Assembly (NCBI GenBank): GCA_020002185.1
Contig: CM034544.1
Span: 36,173,964 to 36,237,963 of the forward strand
Direction: 5' to 3'
From: Paraescarpia echinospica
Lineage: Eukaryota > Annelida > Polychaeta > Sabellida > Siboglinidae
DNA: 64,000 bases
A program made the translations under genes and the position numbers. A model generated the notes under the pieces. The model did not search any database and was not told the origin of the DNA. It worked only from the letters and a program-made list of their open reading frames with translations. This document shows, piece after piece, positions 57,744 through 64,000 of this stretch; within the stretch, counting starts at the first letter, position 1, and each line of letters begins with the position of its first letter.

Positions 57744-60700
57744 CTGAATGGGCAAGCACGTGACATGATTGTTTACTACTATGTATGAGTAAGTGTTGTC
57801 ATTTTCATCACTACACTTACACTGTGGTATTTTTTATTCCGACAACATGCGTAAAATAATTATACATTTTAAATTTATTATATCCCTAATATTACAAAAC
57901 AGATAGTAAATTCATTATTCGGATGTAATCGTGGTGTCTACAACGTTAATGCCACATGCAAACTATTATCGGTTTCTTATCATCGCGAACGTTCAAGACT
58001 TGGTGTCTCAAAATCTTATCTGCCTTATTTGTTGAAGTCAAATCCTCCGCCAAACATGTGTTCCTGTATAGCAAGTGAACATTATGGTTTGTAATGAACC
58101 AACAAATGGGTATATATCTTTATAGCATGTATGCTCAGTATTTATCTTAAATTAACATATTAAAATAAACATAAAGCCGCATATTTTATTGATTTTGATA
58201 AAAGTTTTGATAAGAGACTGGAAATTATTGCAACCAGTGTATCTTGACTACCTTCGCAGATGGCGTCATCGCCAATCCAGTCCCCCTGCGGTACACACTC
58301 CTTCCACAACTGTCCCGACACGAGTCTGTACCGAGGCAAGCATTGGTAGATGACTCGTCTCTGGCGGAGAGACTTCTTGTCTTCGTACCACGTCGTGTTG
58401 ACTACATTTGGAGGCCGAGGACACTCAACTTCTACAGTAAAAAATCAAATTACACAAGTCACAAATGTCAGTTAATAGTAAGCAAATTGCAATGTTGTAG
58501 TTTGCATTGTCGAATAGTATTATGCTAATGTTTCTAAGACAAGACTGCGGGTCTGCATTGATACAACGACACGTATCAGTAAAAAACACTACCTACTGCA
58601 TCAATCATACAGCAGACACATAGGTAATTGCAAAATGATAAGATAAGCAATTGGCAAAACCGTTGTTAAAGATATGTACTGCATTTCAAAGGCTAACGCT
58701 TTTAACCAACCAATACTTCAAACGACGGCAGTGACTATGGCATTGTGCTTGAACGACGAACAAAGGTAATATTTTTAACAATGTTGTGATCGTGTAAGCT
58801 ATACTGAATTATGAAAATAATGATGAAATGCATGAATACTATTAATTTAAACTCAATGACAAAGTGCCTCATAAATAACTTTGTTACAGCTGCGTAAACG
58901 CACTTTATTGGCAGGCCCATGACACAATAATGTCGAAATTCCGTTGTTATACCAAAGTCAACTTGTTTTATGTCCAGGTAAATTATATCTACATAATTTG
59001 TTATTGCAGCAACGCAAGATAAGTCAAAATAACTCATGCGCGGTCCCATAAACATTTGCAGAAAATATGCGTACCATTATTAACAATCGATCTAAATCCG
59101 TCTAACATCAGGTATAAACCCTGAAACTGCTGAAAAACCTCAAATAAAGGCAAAATTTGAAAACATAAGAAGGCGTTAATTATCCTCTGCAGAGTGGAAG
59201 ATTATTCACTGAAAGTTTGGCGTTCGAGATACTGTTCAGGAGAAACAAACATTAACATACACACACACACATTGCATCGCATACAGCTCCGCGTTTAGAC
59301 ATTGTTATACTCTTGATACTTTCATTCCCCGAAATGTAGCATAACATCCAGCTCCACGTTTAGTTATTGGCTGAGATTGAAAGATCAACTCACTCTGACA
59401 TTTCGGAGTTTCTCCACTCCACGTGCCATTCGCCTCGCACGTGCGCTCCTTGTCTCCCCCGGACAATGACCGTCCTTCGAGACACGTATAGACGACAAGT
59501 GACATGTACGTCACTGACGTCACATTGTATGCTCCCATATGTGGCAGTTCTGGCATAGGACACGTGATCGCTTGGGAGAAATGACAGCGTAATTGTATAT
59601 TGAAGTAAACACATATCATTAAAAAAATATTACGAGTAGTAAAGTTTTCATCTTAGAAGGATGAAGGGGAGTCGCGAAACCAAATGGTCATGGAGAAGCT
59701 TCGGAAACTAATAATAGGTGATACAGTACTAAAAAGGGCACATGTGAAATATTGAAAGACTTAGAAAGAGAGCATGGAACACAATAGCCTAGGTTGTTAG
59801 AGAGTAAAAAGTACGAACAACATTAAGATTGAGAGAGTGTTATGGGATATTGAATGGTTGATTCGTTTATTCAAACATTTGCAACAATATACATGATACA
59901 ATGCAAGATAACCATGTATATAATATACAGCGGTATATATATATATATATATGTGTGTGTATATATACAAATGTGTCCAATGCCTGCGGTTCTGTGGTAG
60001 TGGCAATGTTTTATTTCTGATATTTGCCATCCTTTGCTAACAACGCAACCAAAAAACTGTTAGTTTTACTACTATCTTGAAACGCACTATTAACGGGTCG
60101 AATGGAAGCATTTTGTTTTACCTGTGCACACGACGTCTTCGCCTTCCCAGGTCGCTTCTTTGCTACAGACGAATGTCATGTGAGGACCTTCGCGGTAGTA
60201 GCCGGATTCGCAGGTATACGTCGCTCTGTCCAGGTATCTTGTCCCAGTTGTCTCGCTCATTGCATTGTGCACGGATGGAGGCTGTCCACATGTCACTTCT
60301 TAAAGCAATCATAGACATATGCCATTAATCGCAGTGTGTTCAATAGAACTATACAAACACGCGCATACGTCCATACATGTATACACTCAAATACGTGTAA
60401 ACATGCATGCCCTATGAATACATACAGGCGTTTTTCTGCCGAACGATTAGAAGGTGTGGTTACATATATCTCTTAAAGTAGAAAATCCAGCTTCCCGTCG
60501 AAGAAAATGGAAGAAGAATTGAAGGTTGTTAGGTTGACATGGGGCACTGGAGCAAGGAGAGGCGAAGACAGAGGGGTCTGGCGAGTTTTTTTTCGAGCCA
60601 CGAACTGTACACGTGCAAGTACGCAAGCTAACTAATAAACAACCCATATATGTACAGACCCTAAACGTTTGTTTAGTCAAAGACACACCGAAAATGACCT

Positions 60701-63330
60701 TCGAAGCGTTTCGTTACTCACTGATAAAAGTAACTAACTCGTGAAGGACAGGTAACTAGAGATTGTTCAGTGAATAACAAACCAAACATACATTGTGAAC
60801 CGTTTCTCTACTCACTTGTACAGGTAACTAACTCATTAAGGACAGGTAACCAGAGATTGTTCAGTGAATAACAAATCAAACATACATTGTGAACCGTTTC
60901 TCTACTCACTTGTACAAGTCGGCGCATCACAACTCCAGTTGCCTGTGAGTTTACACTCACAGGTGACGTCTATAGCTGTGTGGTTGTGGCCTGCAGCGCA
61001 GGAGTAAGTCACCTTTGATCCCACGACAACGCCATCGTTGTAGAATTGAACGTTCGATTCTTCACTGGTTTGAATTGCAGGACAAGTGATTTCTGAAAAC
61101 AAATATTTAACGGTTCGTCAAACATGTTTGCAGTACGACGACTGTGACCTAGACACGTTAGGAATACATAAAAGTGAACACACGTTAGCGTATACGAACT
61201 ATAAATAAATATAGTATATCAGTGTGCACCAAATGCAGAACATGCGTCTGTGTTCAGGCAGGTAGTGTTGCTGAATTGGAAGAGTGCGTTTTCGACCGGC
61301 GATAGCAGGATCCGAATAGTTATTTAACTGCACCTTTCTTTATACCCCCAACTGCACTCACACAGAATCACCCAATTAAATACATCTTCCCTGAAGCGGA
61401 ACTACACTCCCCCTGCTTGGAGGGGTCGCGCTGACTTCCCCCAACCTTTCAACCAAGTCAACCGCTCTGGTGACTGATCACAGCAAACTAATCAATACAA
61501 ATCAGATAGTCTTTGTGATCAAACCACCTTCAAACGCTGGATGTTCTCCACTCCACAGCTCGTCTTCACCGCAAGACCGAGTCAAATCACCGCTGACCTG
61601 ACGATATGCGTACTGAGGTCGATATGTGACCGTCGCCCCGACTGTCAGACCTCCCACTGAAAGTCCACCTCCGACGACGTTTCCCGGCGCCCGACATATA
61701 GTTTCTGCAACCATGCAATACGATTTAAAGTTAATTATTAAAACATTATGTACAATGTTGTACTCCATATTTCGCAATATATATATTGAACTTAGATTTA
61801 GCACACTTTGATTTAATGGAGGTTTAATAATTATTATACATTATTTAACTATTCGCATTTTTAGTAACAATGTGTTAATTTTAAAATAAAGTGTATTATT
61901 ATTAGTAGTAGTAGTATTGTAAATGTTATTGTTATTATTATTAATATTATCATTACCATTATTAGCATTGTTGTTATTATAACAATGTTATTGGTTAAGG
62001 GTATATACAGTCGCTTATTAATACACATTTCAAAAACAAAATGTCACTGTAATAACTGGTGTGTGTTTTATTAAACAATATTGTGTTGCAGAAGGTCGTC
62101 GTAGGAATGTGTACACCATTCCTAGTAAGTTACACAACACTTATATTTGTTGCATAAATACACCACTGTCCTTCTGGAAAATAACTATTTGGACATATAT
62201 TAACGTACGTTGACACACGAGAGGTGTTCCTGACCACGCTCCTCCACCGAGACACGTCCTCAGTTGACTGCCCCTCACTCTGTGGTAGCCGGGCAGACAC
62301 TGCATGGTGACGACGTCTTCGTAGTAGACGCCTGTCTGTGTCTCCACCTCACTGCCGACGCCGGCCACTTCCTCACACCGAATCCCTATGACAGTCGGTA
62401 TTGCAATTATTCATTTTAATTTGGTGATCTGTTAGCCCATTGTCTTTGTCTTTTTAATGCCATTTAAAATAAAATTGTAATAATTGTGTACCTTTATCGT
62501 GTTATTATAAAGAAATGATATGTTGCACCACCAGGACATAACTTTATCATTATTATAATTAGCTATTCACACAAATTAAGAAGTATATTACATTAATTTA
62601 CATTTACATTTCTACAATATCAACGAATATAAAATCAACAGGAAAAGGTGGTAAGTCAGATATGATTGATGCATATTTATAAAGTGGCCTATGCAACAGC
62701 TTAAAGTTGGTACTTCATTTCTTACAAGTATTTATCCGTACTTTCACAACTTATGGACACAGGAGTCCAGTGTCCGTCGAACGTGCAGTGAGACTGTCCG
62801 GGCGTGCCCTCGTAGCCGACGTCACAGCTGTAGGTGACGTCACAGCCCCTGCGCACGCAGCCGTCATTCGCGAAGGCATTCTTCATTGGTGGCGGCGCTC
62901 CGCAAGTTACTTCTGGTGACACAACATTACGACTAATGGAAATCGGTTTTAATTTGATAAACAATACTGTGACCGAATTGTGCTTATCTAGTTATTGTGA
63001 TACTTCAGGTTGTTTACTTCTAAAATATAATATTGTTGATGAATTTAAATATGCAAGTTATTTATAAACAATACATGCAACACAAAACACACACCATACA
63101 CACTCACACCATGGACACCATGGACACCATGGACACCATAGACACCATGGACACCACTGAACACCATGGACACCGCACACACCGCACACACCGCACACAC
63201 CGCACACACCGCACACACCGCACACACCACACACCACACATCACACACACCACACACACCATACACACCACACACACCACACACACACACGCACACGCAC
63301 ACCATACACACTCACACACACCCACTCACA

Positions 63331-63375
<45 letters not shown>

Positions 63376-63760
63376 ATACACATACACATACACGCACATA
63401 CACATACACACACAAACTAGTGAAATGTATTTATAGGAATTCGCTAACTTCATCGTCAATAATTATTGAGGATTCCATCAGTGGATAATGATCTCCTGAC
63501 ACGTGTAACAACAGGACAAATAGTCTAAATATAAAACAATGAAACCTATAAAATACACTCAAAAGCGCAATGTGTCGCACCTTCGCAAGCCAGTGAAGGT
63601 CTCGTCCATTCGCCATTCAGTTCACACCGGCTGAACCCAACGCCTGACAACCGCTCGTAACCATGGTAACAGGAGTAAACAACTTTCCCGCCAACAGTGT
63701 CGCCATTGTGCATCGTGTAGTTGGCATTGACGACCTCTAGCGGCAATCCGCAGTGCACCT
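57445..63760 (-). CDS. Sushi-repeat type I membrane protein, 3' part of the gene
   Basis: Eight phase 1-1 exons, each one CCP domain (63581-63760, 62742-62912, 62209-62385, 61528-61704, 60910-61092, 60122-60298, 59394-59570, 58252-58431), then a last exon with stalk, transmembrane helix and short basic tail (57445-57743). They join without a frame break to 573 complete codons including the stop. The 5' exons lie beyond the right edge. CCP modules bind proteins and glycans in complement regulators, selectins and adhesion receptors. Eight in a row before a single membrane helix suggests a cell-surface adhesion or complement-type receptor, but no specific orthologue is recognised. Tail-to-tail with the CILP-like cluster. 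Another copy of exon 63581-63760 starts at window base 60. Confidence 0.88.
57744..58251. other. Intron, nothing else seen
   Basis: AT-rich; no exon with CCP spacing found on the minus strand. Confidence 0.6.
58252..58431 (-). CDS. CCP exon (membrane-proximal)
   Basis: 180 bp, acceptor TGTAG, donor GTAGTC. Reads VECPRPPNVVNTTWYEDKKS, VIYQCLPRYRLVSGQLWKEC and GDWIGDDAICEG: four CCP cysteines and the Trp in place. Confidence 0.88.
58432..59393. other. Longest sushi-gene intron
   Basis: A minus frame at 58735-59055 lacks CCP cysteine spacing and is not an exon. A short ACACAC run lies near 59258. Confidence 0.6.
59394..59570 (-). CDS. CCP exon
   Basis: 177 bp, acceptor CCCAAG, donor GTGAGT. 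Reads AITCPMPELPHMGAYNVTSV, VVYTCLEG, KERTCEANGTWSGETPKCQS: a regular four-cysteine CCP. Confidence 0.88.
59571..60121. other. Intron with a LINE-like 3' tail
   Basis: 59856-59950 (TTCGTTTATTCAAACATTTG) resembles the tail at 195-340. A TA run follows at 59934-59966. No exon. Confidence 0.55.
60122..60298 (-). CDS. CCP exon
   Basis: 177 bp, acceptor TTTAAG, donor GTAAAA. Reads EVTCGQPPSVHNAMSETTGT, ATYTCESGYYREGPHMTFVC, ATWEGEDVVCTG: regular CCP. Confidence 0.88.
60299..60704. other. Intron, nothing recognised
   Basis: Low-complexity ACGCG/ACATACA around 60360-60425; no exon. Confidence 0.6.
60705..60910. repeat. About 101-bp tandem duplication next to a splice donor
   Basis: 60711-60810 and 60811-60911 match (GGACAGGTAAC, GAGATTGTTCAGTGAATAAC). 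The duplicated unit includes the exon end and donor of the CCP exon at 60910, so a decoy TACAAGTGAGT lies in the intron about 100 bases downstream. Confidence 0.85.
60910..61092 (-). CDS. CCP exon with extra cysteines
   Basis: 183 bp, acceptor TTTCAG, donor GTGAGT. Reads EITCPAIQTSEESNVQFYND, KVTYSCAAGHNHTAIDVTCE, CKLTGNWSCDAPTCTS. Besides the four CCP cysteines there are two more (E-C-K and W-S-C-D), probably an additional disulphide. Confidence 0.85.
61093..61527. other. Intron, nothing firm
   Basis: A stretch at 61270-61320 has a weak tRNA/SINE-like look (GGAAGAGTGCG, GATCCGAATAG) but no body match was found. Confidence 0.4.
61528..61704 (-). CDS. CCP exon lacking Cys2 and Cys4
   Basis: 177 bp, acceptor TTGCAG, donor GTGGTT. 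Reads TICRAPGNVVGGGLSVGG, ATVTYRPQYAYRQVSGDLTR, SCGEDELWSGEHPAFEG. Cys1, Cys3 and Trp are present; Cys2 is Arg (VTYRPQYAY) and Cys4 is Phe (PAFEG). The frame is open and the splice sites are good. Confidence 0.8.
61705..62208. other. AT-rich intron
   Basis: AAT/ATT trinucleotide-rich at 61890-62000. No exon. Confidence 0.6.
62209..62385 (-). CDS. CCP exon
   Basis: 177 bp, acceptor CATAG, donor GTACGT. Reads GIRCEEVAGVGSEVETQTGV, VVTMQCLPGYHRVRGSQLRT, CLGGGAWSGTPLVCQR: regular CCP. Confidence 0.88.
62386..62741. other. AT-rich intron
   Basis: No feature seen. Confidence 0.6.
62742..62912 (-). CDS. CCP exon with an extra cysteine pair
   Basis: 171 bp, acceptor ACCAG, donor GTACGG. Reads EVTCGAPPPMKNAFANDGCV, RRGCDVTYSCDVGYEG, QSHCTFDGHWTPVSISCES. 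The GCVRRGC insertion adds two cysteines five residues apart to the usual four. Confidence 0.86.
62913..63580. other. Intron with a compound microsatellite
   Basis: 63080-63415: 9-base CACCATGGA units, 10-base CGCACACACC units, then (CA)n. Frames through it are artefacts. Confidence 0.85.
63581..63760 (-). CDS. CCP exon (most 5' in the window)
   Basis: 180 bp, acceptor CTACAG, donor GTGCGA. Reads VHCGLPLEVVNANYTMHNGD, KVVYSCYHGYERLSGVGFSR, CELNGEWTRPSLACEG: regular CCP. Its first 60 bases recur at window 1-60. Confidence 0.88.
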
Positions 63761-64000
63761 CTGTAGAAAACCGACTACGACGTTAAGCGGTGTCAGTTAG
63801 TTAAATTGTTTTAGATATGCCATATGACTACTTTGTATGACAATTTGCCCCTGCAGTTCGATTTTTGTCTCATCATATTTTATGTACATTTTGTGTGAAC
63901 GAATGAATGAATGAACGTTTATTCAGAACATTGGCAACAATATATATACAAAACAACCCAAACAAGTTTAACTATAATACAAGTGAGAATACACAATGTT
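63701..64000. repeat. Right copy of the window-spanning direct duplication
   Basis: Matches 1-302; see that entry. The match continues to the last base, so the true repeat extends beyond the window on this side. Confidence 0.9.

Noticed and set aside
58735..59055. Additional sushi exon in the long intron
   Set aside because: The frame has a single short cysteine stretch, no CCP Trp and no phase-1 splice borders.

Overview
This is a stretch of an animal nuclear genome, most likely a marine invertebrate. The evidence is spliced genes with GT-AG introns, phase-1 extracellular-domain exons (chitin-binding type 2, thrombospondin type 1, immunoglobulin, cartilage-intermediate-layer-protein-like, sushi/CCP), and a crowd of retroelement relics, tRNA-derived SINEs and long microsatellites. 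There is no operon-like packing and no sign of bacterial or organellar DNA. The phylum cannot be fixed from the sequence; a lophotrochozoan or a non-vertebrate deuterostome would both fit. About 1 kb (790-1789) is an assembly gap.

Layout. 1-302 is a near copy of the last 300 bases of the window and carries the start of a sushi exon. 1790-24100 is a transposon graveyard: composite dispersed repeats, a LINE with a 2A-like motif, a pogo-type MITE, a THAP-like relic, Penelope-like, Gypsy-type and LINE fragments. 24118-27560 is a decayed element of an unnamed PIN-like ORF family, split by a LINE. It interrupts an inverted relative (27585-30164, minus) of the main gene. 31087-33120 is another composite repeat holding a perfect 69-bp palindrome. 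35201-45103 is the best gene of the window: a complete nine-exon secreted protein (about 1038 aa) with a TATA promoter, signal peptide, chitin-binding domain, TSP1, beta-sandwich, Ig domain, CILP-like core with a furin-type site, and a poly(A) signal. 48340-53964 is a 5'-truncated tandem copy of that gene, broken by stops and frameshifts. 57445-63760 (minus) is the 3' part of a sushi-repeat membrane protein: eight CCP exons, then a transmembrane exon. It runs off the right edge.

How the genes relate. Three relatives of one chitin-binding/TSP1/CILP gene lie in 26 kb: one intact, one inverted and transposon-broken, one tandem and decayed. This is a local birth-and-death cluster of extracellular-matrix or surface proteins. 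Beside it lies a multi-CCP receptor gene that also seems duplicated, because its exon recurs at both window ends. The most unusual element is an array of 54-bp in-frame repeats at the end of exon 4 of the intact gene, in which every unit carries its own phase-1 splice donor. All functional statements are inferences from sequence families; no expression evidence is available here.
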